From positions 314,001 through 378,000 of the forward strand of contig NZ_JAIZBH010000002.1 of assembly GCF_022267375.1 (NCBI RefSeq): a DNA stretch of 64,000 nucleotides, given 5' to 3'. Positions within the stretch are counted from its first letter, which is position 1. Every line of letters begins with the position of its first letter. The position numbers were made by a program, and so were the translations under genes. The stretch is from Leptospira sanjuanensis. Its GTDB lineage: Bacteria; Spirochaetota; Leptospiria; Leptospirales; Leptospiraceae. Shown here piece by piece: positions 14,090 through 30,305 of this stretch. Under the pieces are notes generated by a model. The model ran no database searches. It had not been told where the DNA came from and saw only the letters and a list, made by a program, of their open reading frames with translations.

Positions 14090-16264
14090 TTACTTTTCGA
14101 GAAGATGTTGAACTCCGATCCAGTTGCCGGTCGGAGGGGACGCAATGTATTCCTGACAACGCTTGCGGTACAGAATCGAAACGATGTCTTCCGGAAAAAC
14201 TTTGAGCGCTTGTTCGAAATTGATCAGCGCTTCCTGAAAGTCCGCGACCTTATACAGAATGATTCCTCTCGTAAGCAAAGGAAGGGTCGTGTCTTTCAGT
14301 TTACGGATATGAGGCGCGTCGGCTTCGTAAACTTCGTAGATGATGATCGGATCGGTTTTGCCCTTGACGACCACCGAATCGATTTCACGGATCGCAAGAC
14401 CGTCCGCAATCGTCATCGAAGAGAGCGTGTTCTTTGTGATGAGAATATCCGCGCGATACAGGTTCGTTAAACTTTCCAAACGGGACGCAACGTTGACCGT
14501 ATCTCCGATCACGGTCGTGTCGAGACGGGAACGGCTTCCCACGGTACCGAGCATCAAGTTCCCCGTGTTGATTCCGATTCCGATCTTCAACCCGCGAAAG
14601 TGAGAATCCTTCGCTTCCGCGTTGATCGACTGCACCTTCTTTTTCATTTCGATCGCAGCGAGAATTGCCTTGTCCGCGGAAGTTTTTCCCTGTAGACTCG
14701 GATGCATCGCTTCTCCTTCTCCCGAAAAAAGCGCGAGAATTCCGTCGCCCATAAACTTATCCACAAAACCTTCGTGTTTCTGAATCACCGGTTCCATGCT
14801 TGCGAGATAGTCGTTGATAAAACGAAAGTTTTCCTCGGGTGTCATCTGCTCGGAGATCGTGGTGAACGAACGGATGTCCGTGAATAAAACGCTCATTTCT
14901 TTTAAAACCGAGTCGCCTAAATTAACTTCCACGGCGGAATCTTTTCCGAGAACGTTTAAGAATTGCACCGGAACAAAACGAAAAAACGCGTTCTTTTGTC
15001 TGGCGAGTTCCAACTTCTGTTGACTGAGTTCGATGTTTAAGTCTTCCGATTGACGATACAAGGAAATGAATCGGTTTGCAAGAATCGTCGTCAGCGCGAC
15101 GACGAACAGAAAATAGGCGAACTGAGTAAAACGGATTCCCGATTGAAAAAAGACCGAATCGATCACGTCGTAGACGGCGATAAAGACCACGGTGAACATG
15201 CTCGTCGCCAGAAGAATCGCGTCCTTCTTTCTTAAATAAACCGCCTTGCTCATAAAATAGAGAAGATAAACGAGCGTGGGTAGAATCGAAATCTGCCAAA
15301 GACGAAGACTGGTCATCGTATAACGGAATGGTTCCACAAGAGTTGCGATCGCGATCAAAAGACTCAGGACAAGAATTCCGAACAAAACTTTGGAAAACTT
15401 CGCTCTTCCGTAAAAATAATCCTGCATAAACAGAAGAAACATCGGCGCCAAAAGGGAAACCGAAGCATATTCAATTCTTGTAATCCAAGTCGTATCGTGA
15501 ATGACGTCGAAGGCGAGATTGGATCGGGAAAGGGAATATAAGGCCATCGAAACGCTGAAGATTCCAAAGTAAAGATTGTAACGATCCTCCCTTCGTTTCG
15601 CGTAGATCAGAAGGTGATACAAACCGAAAAAGATATAAATCGTATTGAGACAAAGATTGACGAGAGTTGAAATCTCGCCGGAAAGTTTTTGTTCGGTCGT
15701 GATCGAATAATCTCCGTCGATGTAAAAACCGAGATCCACGTTCTTAGAAAGCGCGGAAGCCGGAACGTCGCCGATCAAACGGAACGTCAGAAGATTCTCC
15801 CCCGATTTCAAAAGACTGGAATCCAAAGGAAGACGAAGGCTGCGGATGGTTCTTCGAACCAGCATCTCTTTGCCGGAAGAATCCAGATGAATTTCCCGAT
15901 CGAGAGAATGACCGTTCAAATAGATTTCCCAGTTTTCTCCGATGGATTCGAGATATAAGAAAATAGGTTTGTAGATTTTCGTTTTCTGAAAATCTTCCTC
16001 GATTTGAAACCGAGTCTGCAAAGTGAATTCTTTCAAACCCGTTCCGATCGGAGTTTCGAAAATTTCGTTGAGAACGATCGGAAAGGCAGTGATCGTTTTC
16101 ACTTTCGGAGAAGAAGCGTCGATTCCTTTGAGATATTCTTTTTGAAAGTTGTCGATCGCGATCCAATTCCCTTTTCTTAGATCGATCGGTTTCCAAGCCT
16201 CTTGCGATTCGGAAAAGAGTACGGATGGAATAAGAGCGCAAAAGAAGAATAGAATCGTTTTCAA
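14090..16264 (-). CDS. 7TMR-DISM adenylate/guanylate cyclase
   Basis: 724 residues. A signal peptide and an extracytoplasmic jelly-roll-like domain (about 25-190) are followed by seven membrane helices (about 195-400), a short linker and a class III cyclase domain (about 430-625). The cyclase shows the metal Asp in VLFTDIRSFTT, GDGILALF, GIGINTGNLMLG and VIGDTVNVASRLE. After it comes a tail with a TPR-like helical pair (LYKVADFQEALINFEQALKVFPEDI). It should make cAMP (or cGMP) in response to an external ligand. Monocistronic by position. Confidence 0.88.
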   Translation of the reverse strand: MKTILFFFCALIPSVLFSESQEAWKPIDLRKGNWIAIDNFQKEYLKGIDASSPKVKTITAFPIVLNEIFETPIGTGLKEFTLQTRFQIEEDFQKTKIYKPIFLYLESIGENWEIYLNGHSLDREIHLDSSGKEMLVRRTIRSLRLPLDSSLLKSGENLLTFRLIGDVPASALSKNVDLGFYIDGDYSITTEQKLSGEISTLVNLCLNTIYIFFGLYHLLIYAKRREDRYNLYFGIFSVSMALYSLSRSNLAFDVIHDTTWITRIEYASVSLLAPMFLLFMQDYFYGRAKFSKVLFGILVLSLLIAIATLVEPFRYTMTSLRLWQISILPTLVYLLYFMSKAVYLRKKDAILLATSMFTVVFIAVYDVIDSVFFQSGIRFTQFAYFLFVVALTTILANRFISLYRQSEDLNIELSQQKLELARQKNAFFRFVPVQFLNVLGKDSAVEVNLGDSVLKEMSVLFTDIRSFTTISEQMTPEENFRFINDYLASMEPVIQKHEGFVDKFMGDGILALFSGEGEAMHPSLQGKTSADKAILAAIEMKKKVQSINAEAKDSHFRGLKIGIGINTGNLMLGTVGSRSRLDTTVIGDTVNVASRLESLTNLYRADILITKNTLSSMTIADGLAIREIDSVVVKGKTDPIIIYEVYEADAPHIRKLKDTTLPLLTRGIILYKVADFQEALINFEQALKVFPEDIVSILYRKRCQEYIASPPTGNWIGVQHLLEK

Positions 16265-16444
16265 AGTAGATGGTTTCCGTTTGGGAGAAGAATTGGTTCT
16301 CTTGAGAGAAGTATATGGATTAGAAGTTTAGATTGTCTAATTTTCAACATTTTTATTCCAAACGTCGTCCAAATCTTAGAATTCGTTTTGAAAAGCGGTT
16401 GCATCCCGGTTCCAATCTTTATTCTTGCTACGGAGGAAATTCGA

Positions 16445-16924
16445 ATGTCAGATTCAGTTTTGGGGGCCAATGTTCCCTCGGTCAGTTTGGAAAGTACGGA
16501 AGGAAGGAGCGTGAAACTTCCGGACGACATCGCGGGTTCATGGACTTTATTGTATTTTTATCCGAAAGACGATACCCCCGGTTGCACCAAACAAGCCTGC
16601 AGTTATCGAGACAATATGGGAGAATTCAAAAAGATCGGAGCGAAGGTCTACGGAGTGAGCTTGGACAATTTGGATTCTCACGGAAACTTTATCCAAAAGT
16701 ATTCCTTAAACTTTCCGCTTTTATCCGACCCCGATCATAAATTGAGCGAAGCTCTCGGCGTATACGGAGATCAGGAATGGAGAGGCAAGGTGTTCAAGGG
16801 ACTTTCCAGAGATTCGTTTTTGATTTCTCCGGAGGGAAAGATCCAAAAGGTTTGGAGAAAAGTTGACCCGACGACCACGGTGGAAGAAACTCTCCAGGAG
16901 ATTTCCAAAGCCAGCGGTAAATGA
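16445..16924 (+). CDS. bcp: Thiol peroxidase, Bcp/PrxQ type
   Basis: 160 residues from the ATG at 16445, which follows GGAGG by a few bases; longer upstream frames lack a ribosome site. The peroxidatic Cys is in DDTPGCTKQACSYRD, and a second Cys five residues later (QAC) matches the resolving Cys of PrxQ/Bcp. It reduces peroxides and organic hydroperoxides with thioredoxin. Immediately followed by the M61 peptidase gene (no gap), so co-transcribed. Confidence 0.92.
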   Translation: MSDSVLGANVPSVSLESTEGRSVKLPDDIAGSWTLLYFYPKDDTPGCTKQACSYRDNMGEFKKIGAKVYGVSLDNLDSHGNFIQKYSLNFPLLSDPDHKLSEALGVYGDQEWRGKVFKGLSRDSFLISPEGKIQKVWRKVDPTTTVEETLQEISKASGK

Positions 16925-18664
16925 TTGTCTAAACTTCGTTTTGTAATTCAAGAGTATCAGCTTACGGGACACTATCTCCAAGTGGAATTGGAGATGGAGT
17001 CTTCCAAAAAAGAAACGATTCTATCCCTACCCGTTTGGTCTCCCGGATCGTATATGGTTCGGGATTATTCCAGACATATCCACAAGCTCGAAGCGTTTGC
17101 AAGCGGTAAGAACGGCAAAAAGTTAGAAGTCGTCGAAATCGGTTTGGATTCCTGGAGCGTTCGTTCCGAGGGAGAAGCCTTTCGTGTTCGATACGTGGTC
17201 TACGGATACGACTATTCCGTCCGTTCGAACTATTTCACCACGGAATATTGTTTGCTTCATCCGCCCGCCTTGTTTTTGTACCCCCGCGACGAGGAAATTT
17301 CCGAAATTACATTAGAAATCTCGAATGCGCTTCCGTTTGAATATTGTCATTCCGGTTTGAGCGGAAAGGGTCGCAAACGTTCTTCCGCTTCGCTGGACGA
17401 ATTTTTGGACGCGCCTGTTCTTTTGTCGAACCGACCTTCGATTCCGTTTCGCAGCGGAGAATGCGATCATGAGATCGTACTTGAGGGAGAACTTCCGAAA
17501 TCCGTTCGAAAAAACCTTATCCCCGATCTTCAAAAGATCACGGAGGAACAGATCCGTTCTCTCGGAGGATCGCCAAACACGAGTTATCTGTTTGTCCTGA
17601 TTCTTTCCGAAGGCGCCTACGGAGGTTTGGAACATCTCAATTCTTCCGTGAACATGTATGATCCGCTGAAGGCGTTGTCGAAGGACGGATATCTAAAACT
17701 TCTCGAACTTTTATCCCACGAATACTTTCATCTTTGGAACGTGAAACGGATTCGCCCGATCGCGCTCGGTCCGTTCGATTATCAGAAACCTAATTTAACC
17801 CGCGAACTTTGGATCGCGGAGGGAATCACTTCCTTTTATGACGCGTATTTTTTGGTGCGAACCAAACATCTGAACCCGGAATCGTATCTGGCAAAGGTAA
17901 TGGAAGACCTTCAGAGTTTGGAAAAGTCCGAGGGAGAAGCTTGGATGAGTTTGGAGGATTCTTCGTACACGGCTTGGACGAAATTCTACAACCGTCCGAA
18001 CGATCCGAACGCGAACAACACGGGGATTTCGTATTACGTTAAGGGAGGAATTCTCGCGCTTGCGATGGATCTGCATCTTCTGTCGGAAACGGGAGGCAAA
18101 CATTCTTTGCTGGATGTGATGAACGAAGTATATCAAACGTATTACGTCGGAAAGAAACGCGGTTTTACGAAAATCGAATTCTTCGAGTCCGCAAAAAAAC
18201 GGACCGGAGTGGATCTGAAATTGGAATTCGGAAATTATCTGGATAAGGCGATTGCGATCCCGATCGAGAATTACTTTCACAAAATCGGTGTTAAACGGTC
18301 GGATTCGAACCCCGGAGTGGAACTCGGCTTTTCCACGCGGGAAGAACGGGGAAATCTCGTGATCGGCAAAGTTGATTGGAAGATTTTGGACGCTTCCGTC
18401 GATCTAAGTCAAGGAGACGAATGGATCGCGCTGAATGGAACTCGGATTCATTCCGGAAATCGAAAGGATCTTTTGAAGCAGTTTAAGGCCGGAGATAAGA
18501 TCGAACTTTTGATCGCGCGGCGAGGTAAGATTCTCAAGCGAAAGTTGAAACTCTCGAAACGATTTCAAACGAGTCAGTTTAAGTTCGACGAACTCGCGAA
18601 CGACGAACAAAAAAAATTGCGCGGACTGTTCTTCGGAAGTCAGGAAGGGAACCAATCTCGGTAA
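16925..18664 (+). CDS. M61-family metallopeptidase with PDZ domain
   Basis: 579 residues from a TTG start right after the bcp stop. An N-terminal beta domain (about 1-180) is followed by the catalytic domain: [15 protein letters not shown], the zinc motif [16 protein letters not shown] (HExxH), and the downstream Glu in [17 protein letters not shown]-terminal PDZ-like domain (about 465-545; [12 protein letters not shown]) could bind substrate tails. M61 enzymes are glycyl aminopeptidases. No signal peptide is visible. Its last 25 bp overlap the convergent DUF1564 gene. Confidence 0.9.
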   Translation: MSKLRFVIQEYQLTGHYLQVELEMESSKKETILSLPVWSPGSYMVRDYSRHIHKLEAFASGKNGKKLEVVEIGLDSWSVRSEGEAFRVRYVVYGYDYSVRSNYFTTEYCLLHPPALFLYPRDEEISEITLEISNALPFEYCHSGLSGKGRKRSSASLDEFLDAPVLLSNRPSIPFRSGECDHEIVLEGELPKSVRKNLIPDLQKITEEQIRSLGGSPNTSYLFVLILSEGAYGGLEHLNSSVNMYDPLKALSKDGYLKLLELLSHEYFHLWNVKRIRPIALGPFDYQKPNLTRELWIAEGITSFYDAYFLVRTKHLNPESYLAKVMEDLQSLEKSEGEAWMSLEDSSYTAWTKFYNRPNDPNANNTGISYYVKGGILALAMDLHLLSETGGKHSLLDVMNEVYQTYYVGKKRGFTKIEFFESAKKRTGVDLKLEFGNYLDKAIAIPIENYFHKIGVKRSDSNPGVELGFSTREERGNLVIGKVDWKILDASVDLSQGDEWIALNGTRIHSGNRKDLLKQFKAGDKIELLIARRGKILKRKLKLSKRFQTSQFKFDELANDEQKKLRGLFFGSQEGNQSR

Positions 18665-19179
18665 TCTAACGTGTGGAAATACGTGTCCGGTCCGCATTCG
18701 AGTTTGCGGATTGCCCGGTTGTCAAGTAAGTCGAGGTGGAGGATGTAACTGTAATACCTGTGAAATGTGGGAACTCCCTCATTCATCGGATTCACGATAG
18801 AATCTCCGACTCCCAGTTCCTCCAGCCACAAAAGATAATTAAACAGAAAACAGCGGGACACGCCGTGCGCTTGAGCCAACGTTCCTAAAAAAGTCCAGCT
18901 ACCGGTGCTAATCCGAGCATTCACACGCACCATTTTCTTTTTACCCTGACAAGGTTGATAAAGAGTTCGCCTCGCATCTTTTCCGATGCGCTTTGCAGCG
19001 GACATATATTTCCCATACCGTCTCAAAAGCTCGGGAATTCGTTTCGGAAGTTTCTTCGCGTCCCGCTCTGAAAAGCGTCGCAAGGTTTGTTCCGGAATTA
19101 AAAGAGTGACCGTAATCGAATACCCATCTTGAAGTCGCGAACGGATTTCATGATCCGTATTTAAAAGCATGGTTCCCAT
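18640..19179 (-). CDS. DUF1564 family protein
   Basis: About 179 residues from the ATG at 19179 (an earlier ATG at 19200 adds seven). The family is known from Leptospira, often in several copies. Recognisable parts are [13 protein letters not shown], a basic middle [15 protein letters not shown] and the signature [35 protein letters not shown], which looks like a helix-turn-helix-type or ribbon-helix-helix segment. Function unknown. The codons for EGVPTF contain the GAGTTCCCACA word that recurs in nearby and distant intergenic DNA. Tail-to-tail overlap with the M61 gene. Confidence 0.78.
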   Translation of the reverse strand: MGTMLLNTDHEIRSRLQDGYSITVTLLIPEQTLRRFSERDAKKLPKRIPELLRRYGKYMSAAKRIGKDARRTLYQPCQGKKKMVRVNARISTGSWTFLGTLAQAHGVSRCFLFNYLLWLEELGVGDSIVNPMNEGVPTFHRYYSYILHLDLLDNRAIRKLECGPDTYFHTLDYRDWFPS

Positions 19180-19266
19180 ATATCGGATACGGTTCCGCAA
19201 AAAACCGATGGAGACTGGTCGGCGCGGGTTTTTTAAGGAAACGCCGTTTTTTTACGAAGAGCCTGA

Positions 19267-19379
19267 TCCCAAAACGGGAAAAAAATTGTAATAGTTCCCA
19301 CAAATACTCCTTGGCTTTTCAAAGACGGTCTCGCCGTTTGAAAAAAGCAGGAGTTCCCACACGTTCCCGGTTTTGGGAC
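19267..19379. repeat. Composite stem-loop element with paired GTTCCCACA words
   Basis: In the 194 bp between the DUF1564 and SDR genes, TCCCAAAAcGGGAA (about 19267) faces TTCCCGgTTTTGGGA (about 19365) as an imperfect inverted repeat. Inside it lies a second stem, TTTTCAAAgACGG / CCGTTTGAAAA. The word AGTTCCCACA occurs twice within, in the same direction. It could fold as a transcript from either strand or be a small repeat family. Confidence 0.5.
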
Positions 19380-19394
19380 GGGCATTAAAGTCTG

Positions 19395-21099
<1,705 letters not shown>

Positions 21100-21183
21100 A
21101 ATTCCGCCTTTCAGAAAAATAAACCTTTTGGTTAGGTTCGTTTTTTTGAAAAATTTCCGCGCGTCGATTGTTACCGAAACTCC

Positions 21184-21212
21184 TTGACAGAGAACACTTT
21201 CTTGTGTCCAAT
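21184..21212 (+). promoter_or_regulatory. Candidate sigma70-type promoter for the GAF-PP2C gene
   Basis: TTGACA at 21184 and TCCAAT at 21207 with a 17-base spacer, 41 bases before the start. The -35 is perfect, the -10 is weak. Confidence 0.35.
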
Positions 21213-21252
21213 GATTGAATTCTTCTTTTAGAACGGTCCGTTAACCCCCCTT

Positions 21253-23001
21253 ATGAGTGAAAGGCAACTATCCTTATCCCTAATTTCCGATATTACGGCG
21301 AGAATCAATTCGACCGACGACCTGGAAGAACTTCTCGGTATCATCATAGAAACAACAAAGGACGTTCTCAACACGGAAGGATGTTCTCTTCTTCTTTATG
21401 ACCGCGACGAGGATTGTCTCGTGTTCAACGTCGCCAAGGGAACCAAGGGAGAATCTTTGACCGAACTCAAGGTTCCCCGCGGGAAAGGAATCGCCGGTAT
21501 GGTTTTGGAAACCCTCGAACCGGTCATCGTCAACGACGCCGCCAACGATCCTCGCATTTATAGAAACATCGACGAAACCGTCGGATTCGTGACCAACAAC
21601 CTCATCTGCGTTCCTATGAGTACTCAGGGAGAAATCCAAGGTGTGCTCGAAGCGGTCAATTCCCTGGGAAGGGAAGAATTCACGAGCAAGGACATTAAGG
21701 TTCTGCAATATCTTTCGGATCTCGCGGCGATTGCGATTCGGAATCGAAGACTCATTCGCGACCTCAAAAGCCGAGCCAACGAATTGGATTGTCTGTTTCA
21801 ACTCAGTCAGGCGATTTCGAACATCGAGGCGATGGATCAGTTTCTCAATCTCACCGTAAACTCGATTTCGGAAGTGATGGGAGCGGAACGTGTTTCGCTC
21901 ATCTTCTTCAATCCGAAAACCGGAAAATACGAACTCAAAAAAAGCATCGGCTTTAGTCTCGAAGACGAGGAACACTTCATCAACGAAAAGGAAGGAATCA
22001 TCAAACATATCATCGAAACCGGAGCGCCGATTCTCGTTCAAAATACGTCCGGCTTCATGGAAGAATGGGTTCGTCCCGAACGATACAAAACGAAATCCTT
22101 TATCTCCGTTCCGATCCGACAAGACGGAAAGATCATCGGAATTCTAAACTCCGCGGATAAAAAATCGGGGAACAGTTTTAATAACGCGGATCAAAACGTT
22201 CTGAGTACGATCTCGAATCAGATCGCGGAAGCGTACAATTCCCTTCTTTCCAAGGATCAAAAGGAAAAACTCAATTCGATCCGAAGAGATATGCAGATCG
22301 CTTCGCAGATTCAGGTGAATTCTTTACCGAACATTCCGAAAAAGATACAGGGACTCGAACTCGAAACGAGTTATATCGCGTCCAAGGAAATCGGCGGAGA
22401 CTTTTACGATCTCATTTATCACAACCCCGACGAGGTGAGCGTGCTGATTGCGGACGTTTCGGGAAAAGGAATCGCCGCCGCGCTCTTTATGGAATTCTCC
22501 AAGACGATCATCGCGGGAGAAGTCTCCCGGAATTCTTCGACGAGCATCAGTTTGATGAGCGCGAATCGGATCATCCAAGAAAAGTCCGGTTATTTTATGT
22601 TCGTCACCGTTATGCTCGCTCGGATCAATATGGCCAAACGAAGAATCCGGTATTCGAGCGCGGGCCACAACGAACAGCTTCTCTATAAGGCCAAAGAAAA
22701 GAAGGTCACGAGTCTTTCCGGAAAAGGAATGCCTCTCGGGATCAAGGAATCGGAAATCGACGAACACGAAATCGATTATTCTCCCGGAGATCTATTGATT
22801 CTTTATACGGACGGAGTGAGCGAAGCGATGAACGAATCGAACGAGATGTACGGTTTGGAAAATCTGACCAAGCTCATCGAGCGAAACGGAGAAATGCCTC
22901 TCAGCGCTTTGAAGGAACTCATCATCGATACCACCGATGCGTTCCGCGGAGAAGCAGATCCGCACGACGACTACACTCTTTTTATGGTGCGTCTTCCGTA
23001 A
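21253..23001 (+). CDS. GAF-GAF-PP2C (RsbU-type) serine phosphatase
   Basis: 582 residues. Two GAF domains (about 15-165 and 190-335; [34 protein letters not shown] segments) are joined by a short helix to a SpoIIE/PP2C domain (about 360-580). The phosphatase shows [51 protein letters not shown] and DDYTLFMV, covering its metal-binding Asp residues. Such enzymes usually dephosphorylate anti-sigma-factor antagonists in partner-switching pathways. The RsbW-like ATPase sensor at 2013 could belong to a similar pathway, which is only an inference. Confidence 0.9.
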   Translation: MSERQLSLSLISDITARINSTDDLEELLGIIIETTKDVLNTEGCSLLLYDRDEDCLVFNVAKGTKGESLTELKVPRGKGIAGMVLETLEPVIVNDAANDPRIYRNIDETVGFVTNNLICVPMSTQGEIQGVLEAVNSLGREEFTSKDIKVLQYLSDLAAIAIRNRRLIRDLKSRANELDCLFQLSQAISNIEAMDQFLNLTVNSISEVMGAERVSLIFFNPKTGKYELKKSIGFSLEDEEHFINEKEGIIKHIIETGAPILVQNTSGFMEEWVRPERYKTKSFISVPIRQDGKIIGILNSADKKSGNSFNNADQNVLSTISNQIAEAYNSLLSKDQKEKLNSIRRDMQIASQIQVNSLPNIPKKIQGLELETSYIASKEIGGDFYDLIYHNPDEVSVLIADVSGKGIAAALFMEFSKTIIAGEVSRNSSTSISLMSANRIIQEKSGYFMFVTVMLARINMAKRRIRYSSAGHNEQLLYKAKEKKVTSLSGKGMPLGIKESEIDEHEIDYSPGDLLILYTDGVSEAMNESNEMYGLENLTKLIERNGEMPLSALKELIIDTTDAFRGEADPHDDYTLFMVRLP

Positions 23002-23050
23002 CGCTGCGATCCGTAGAGAGCGGCGTTTCCGCGGAAAATTTCGGGCGTCT

Positions 23051-23107
23051 CCTTCCGATCTGCGATCGGAAGGACCGTGCTTGCTCCGGGTTTCGTCGCG
23101 TAGCGAC
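23051..23107. repeat. Tandem hairpins between convergent genes
   Basis: CCTTCCGATC / GATCGGAAGG with a 3-base loop (23051-23073), followed by GTCGC GTA GCGAC (23095-23107). No T-run follows, so not a classical terminator. They lie between the convergent phosphatase and phosphofructokinase genes and may act as a two-way transcription end or be a REP-like unit. Confidence 0.5.
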
Positions 23108-23197
23108 TCATCCTTCGCCTTGTTTCAACGGAAAAGATTCAATTTTTTGAATATGGCTCAGGACGCTCGCGCCCTCCGCATCACTGACGCGTTTAGG

Positions 23198-24493
23198 TCA
23201 CTTCGCTTCCATGTGAGCCGGTTGTCCGGTGGAAGCCAAAAGCGATCTCCAAAGAGTGCTCTTATCCGGTTGCAACACCTTTCTTTCCTGAATCGCCACC
23301 GCGATGGGAAGGTGCGTAAAAACGTTGTTCCACATTCCTACGACCATATCCGTTTTGCCCGCCATCGCGGCGTGAACCGCATTCTGAGCGAGAAAGCCGC
23401 AGAACACCGAATCTTCCGCGTTAGCCGGAATCGATCGTATGATGTAACTCGGATCGATGTATTTGATGTTTACGGGGATATTCTCCTTTTTGAAAAATTC
23501 CCCCATCGTATCCTTGAGAAACAATCCGATGTCTTTCAGCTTTAAGTTTCCGGAAGGATCTCGTTCTCCGGTAACGTCAAAAAATTTTTGACCGGCGCCT
23601 TCCGCCGCGATGATGACCGCGTGTCCTTTTTTCAGGATTCTTTTTTTGAGATCGTCCAGAAACGCACCGTTTCCAAAAAGATCGAAGTTCACTTCGGGGA
23701 TCAGGCAGTAGTTTACGTTCCGGGACGCAAGAGCCGCGTTGACCGCGATGAATCCGGAATGACGTCCCATCAACTTGACAAGGCCGATTCCGTTCGGCGC
23801 GCCTTTCGCTTCCACGTGCGCGCATTCCACCGCTTCCATCGCCTTGGAAAACGCCGTGGAAAAGCCGAACGTTTTCTGAACGTAGTTGATGTCGTTGTCG
23901 ATGGTTTTCGGAATTCCGATCACGGAGATTTCTTCTCCGCGTTTGGCGATCTCGTCCACGATTTCGCGCGCACCGCGTAGGGTTCCGTCTCCGCCGATAC
24001 AAAAGAGCATTTTGACCCCGTACAAGCTCAGATAATCCACCATATCCACCGCGGATTGATTTCCGCGGGAAGAAGCGAGCATGGAACCGCCTTCTTCCAC
24101 GATATGCGCCACCTTTTCCGGAGTGAGTTCGATCGGTTTGTGGGAATATTTTTTGACGAGACCCTGATACCCGTACTGAAAACCGAGGATGCGCGAAACA
24201 CCGTAACGATAGTAAAGTTCCATCACGATCCCCCGGATCACGTCGTTGATTCCGGGACAAAGTCCTCCGCAAGTTACGATTCCCGCCGTCACTTCCTTTG
24301 GGTGGAAAAATATTTTTTCCCGAGGACCGGCTTGTTCGAAAAAATCGGGATCGTTTTGTATATAGGAATTCCAATCTTCATCGGATTGAAACACCGTTCT
24401 GAATAAAAGCCTGGAAGAATCGCTAGTATAGTATTCATAATCCGCGGGACTGGGAATTTTACATTCGCCGAAATTTTTGATTCGTGTATCCAT
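23198..24493 (-). CDS. 6-phosphofructokinase
   Basis: About 431 residues from the ATG at 24493, which follows GAGGAAAC; the ATG at 24547 has no ribosome site. Motifs are [44 protein letters not shown] and PEVNFD. The GGDGT box favours ATP as donor, while PKTIDND has Lys where the classical bacterial ATP enzyme has Gly; this mix fits the long ATP-dependent clade related to the pyrophosphate enzymes. In Leptospira, which burns fatty acids, its use may be mainly in sugar-phosphate balance. Monocistronic. Confidence 0.88.
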   Translation of the reverse strand: MDTRIKNFGECKIPSPADYEYYTSDSSRLLFRTVFQSDEDWNSYIQNDPDFFEQAGPREKIFFHPKEVTAGIVTCGGLCPGINDVIRGIVMELYYRYGVSRILGFQYGYQGLVKKYSHKPIELTPEKVAHIVEEGGSMLASSRGNQSAVDMVDYLSLYGVKMLFCIGGDGTLRGAREIVDEIAKRGEEISVIGIPKTIDNDINYVQKTFGFSTAFSKAMEAVECAHVEAKGAPNGIGLVKLMGRHSGFIAVNAALASRNVNYCLIPEVNFDLFGNGAFLDDLKKRILKKGHAVIIAAEGAGQKFFDVTGERDPSGNLKLKDIGLFLKDTMGEFFKKENIPVNIKYIDPSYIIRSIPANAEDSVFCGFLAQNAVHAAMAGKTDMVVGMWNNVFTHLPIAVAIQERKVLQPDKSTLWRSLLASTGQPAHMEAK

Positions 24494-24600
24494 GTTTCCT
24501 CGCGCAGATATTCCGGGAATTCGGGGAAAAATCACCTCATTTTGCAATTTTCTACTGACAGTTCTGTTCTATTTCTATAGTCTTACAGACAGAACGGTTT

Positions 24601-25545
24601 ATGAACAAAAAGAGATCCTTTATTCTTTCCTTATTTTTGTTTCTGTTCGGAGTCTCCGTTTTTTCGGTGGAAGATCCGACGTTCAGCCCGTTTTCACCCT
24701 ACCACCTTTCCCGCGATTTCGATCTCAATCGTCAAAAATATCTGCAGGTGGTCGCCATTCCCTATAAGGACCCGATGGAACTCAAACTCGGACCGGAATA
24801 CGAAACCGCACTCGAAAAAAAATCTCCCGCGCCAACGTTCATCGTAACTCCGGGTCTCTCCTTTTCGGGAATGTTTCAGCCGTTTTTATTTTCCGTCGTT
24901 CCGCACGGCAGCATTCAATTCTTACCCGTGTCCGAAACGGTTTTCGTAAACGAGCCTTCTTCTAAAACGGGCAAATTTGTATCCGGCGCCTTCTCCGAAA
25001 AGAGAACGATGGATCGAATCACCGATTCCAGAAACCAAATCCAAGGTTTCGGTTTGCAGACGTTCGGTTCTAATCCGCTTCAAAACGGAAGCAGTTCGGG
25101 TGTGATGTTTTTATACATGAAACGTCATGCGGGATTGGAGATGGATTTTAACGCGAGAATGATCGGAAACCAAGCCGGACTTGCCGTGCTGGAATCCGCC
25201 AAGTCCACGATCGCATTCAATTATTCCGTATTTCCGGAAATCGGAGAAAGTTCCAAGATGAACTTCTTCCTTCAATTCTCCAGCATCAAACGCTTTCAAG
25301 ACCGCAACCTCGGATACGGAGGAACGGGCGATCCGGGAAGCAACAACATGCGCGGTTTAAAATCGTATGAATACTATTTGAATCCGGGGATTTCCTTTTC
25401 TTCCAGAAACTTAAGCTTGGAAGGAATGGTACGCGTTCCCGTTCCCACCGCGGCGCAACTCGCGGGAGAACAACATCAGTGGATGCAGGACGTGCAGGGA
25501 ATTTTGGGAATCAAATACAGCTTTTCCGAAACCTCTTCTAAATAA
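24601..25545 (+). CDS. Exported protein, unknown
   Basis: 314 residues. Signal peptide [22 protein letters not shown], then a Pro/Phe-rich start and repeated amphipathic stretches ([59 protein letters not shown]) typical of an outer-membrane barrel. It ends in YSFSETSSK, without a clear terminal aromatic. I do not recognise the family. Divergent from the phosphofructokinase gene, with about 107 bp between. Confidence 0.65.
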   Translation: MNKKRSFILSLFLFLFGVSVFSVEDPTFSPFSPYHLSRDFDLNRQKYLQVVAIPYKDPMELKLGPEYETALEKKSPAPTFIVTPGLSFSGMFQPFLFSVVPHGSIQFLPVSETVFVNEPSSKTGKFVSGAFSEKRTMDRITDSRNQIQGFGLQTFGSNPLQNGSSSGVMFLYMKRHAGLEMDFNARMIGNQAGLAVLESAKSTIAFNYSVFPEIGESSKMNFFLQFSSIKRFQDRNLGYGGTGDPGSNNMRGLKSYEYYLNPGISFSSRNLSLEGMVRVPVPTAAQLAGEQHQWMQDVQGILGIKYSFSETSSK

Positions 25546-25605
25546 GAAAATCGAAAGCGTTCTGTCTCACGTTCAATCGCATAGATTAGGATGATCGAAT
25601 TCTAT

Positions 25606-25634
25606 TTGACAATCTCAATTTTAAGACGTAAATA
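25606..25634 (+). promoter_or_regulatory. Strong promoter giving a leaderless TA transcript
   Basis: TTGACA (25606), 17 bases, TAAATA (25629), then only six bases to the ATG at 25641. A start about 7 bases after the -10 falls on the A of the ATG. No Shine-Dalgarno is present. Confidence 0.6.
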
Positions 25635-25640
25635 TCAATC

Positions 25641-25829
25641 ATGTCCTCAACGAAGCAACAGGCCATCAACCTGATCGAAAACTTACCTGATGATTCATCA
25701 TTTGATGATATCATGGAAGAACTTTTCTTTTCGAAGAAAGTTCAAGAGGGCTTGTCGGATTTGGATAACGGTAAAATAGTTTCTCACGAAAAAGTCGTAG
25801 AAGAAATTGCTAAATGGCGAAAGAGATAA
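25641..25829 (+). CDS. Antitoxin of a RelE/ParE-type module
   Basis: 62 residues, acidic N-terminal half (AINLIENLPDDSSFDDIMEELFF), then SKKVQEGLSDLDNGKIVSHEKVVEEIAKW, the usual form of short antitoxins paired with RelE/ParE toxins. It overlaps the toxin start by 16 bp, so they are translated together. The antitoxin should neutralise the toxin and repress its own promoter. This module is not flanked by the attC repeats found in the array at the right. Confidence 0.78.
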   Translation: MSSTKQQAINLIENLPDDSSFDDIMEELFFSKKVQEGLSDLDNGKIVSHEKVVEEIAKWRKR

Positions 25830-26101
25830 TCTGGTCTCGGAAAGCTCAATCCGATTTGCATGATATCTACGATTATATCACTATAGATTCTGAAATTTAC
25901 GCGTTTAATGTAGTCAATCGGATCATAGAAACTGTAGAAAAAATACCGTTGTTCCCGTTTTTAGGACGAATGGTTCCGGAATTTAATATTGAAAGTTTGC
26001 GGGAACGATTTTCGGGCAATTATCGAATCGTTTATAGAATTAACGATTCAGAAAATATTGAAATAGTTACGATTCACCATTCTTCTAGGTCGTTAAAATG
26101 A
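25814..26101 (+). CDS. RelE/ParE-family toxin
   Basis: 95 residues: IIWSRKAQSDLHDIYDYI at the N-terminus, FPFLGRMVPEF, and RERFSGNYRIVYRIN with the closing strand IEIVTIHHSSRSL. This is a standard ParE/RelE fold; by sequence it is nearer ParE-type proteins (R-x-NYRIVYRI), which target gyrase, but RelE-like mRNA cleavage cannot be excluded. Follows its antitoxin. Confidence 0.85.
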   Translation: MAKEIIWSRKAQSDLHDIYDYITIDSEIYAFNVVNRIIETVEKIPLFPFLGRMVPEFNIESLRERFSGNYRIVYRINDSENIEIVTIHHSSRSLK

Positions 26102-26137
26102 TCTCTTTTTGAATCGACGATTGTTTACTTTGTAGGG

Positions 26138-26467
26138 TTACTCGATGATTCCCTGTTTTTTGAGGGAGAAGGCCAGATCCATCTTGCTGATCAGATGTTT
26201 TGCTCTTCCAAAACGAATCATACGTTCCGGCGCCGGATTCTGTTTGTTCGAAAAAATCTCTAAACAAGTTTCGATCACCGGGCAAGAATGATCCGTACAT
26301 CCAATTTCGGTTAACGTAAGAATTTCGCTGCCCGTAAGACCGAGCGGTTCTTTCAGCCATGAAATCAGCGTGGGATGAAAGGAGAATTCTTCGGACGCGT
26401 TTCTAGTCTCCGAATAAACGGGACCGTGATTGTGTACGGAAGAATGATTGGGGACCGCCGGTTTCAT
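26138..26467 (-). CDS. Small Cys-rich protein downstream of metH
   Basis: 109 residues. The core LTLTEIGCTDHSCPVIETCLEIF, then RMIRFGRAKHLISKMDLAFSLK, resembles a family of about 110-residue proteins with a CxxxxCPxxET pattern, found near CobW-type metallochaperones in other bacteria (recalled from pattern; not checked). The two cysteines could bind metal. It starts 46 bp after metH on the same strand, so it may assist cobalamin or metal supply to MetH; that is inference. Confidence 0.6.
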   Translation of the reverse strand: MKPAVPNHSSVHNHGPVYSETRNASEEFSFHPTLISWLKEPLGLTGSEILTLTEIGCTDHSCPVIETCLEIFSNKQNPAPERMIRFGRAKHLISKMDLAFSLKKQGIIE

Positions 26468-26512
26468 AGCTTCTAGTTAGACGAAAAAAAAATCGGATTC
26501 TTTCCAAGATTC

Positions 26513-30265
<3,753 letters not shown>

Positions 30266-30305
30266 ACTTCTTTGATAATTTTAAAAAATAGTATAACGTA
30301 AAATT

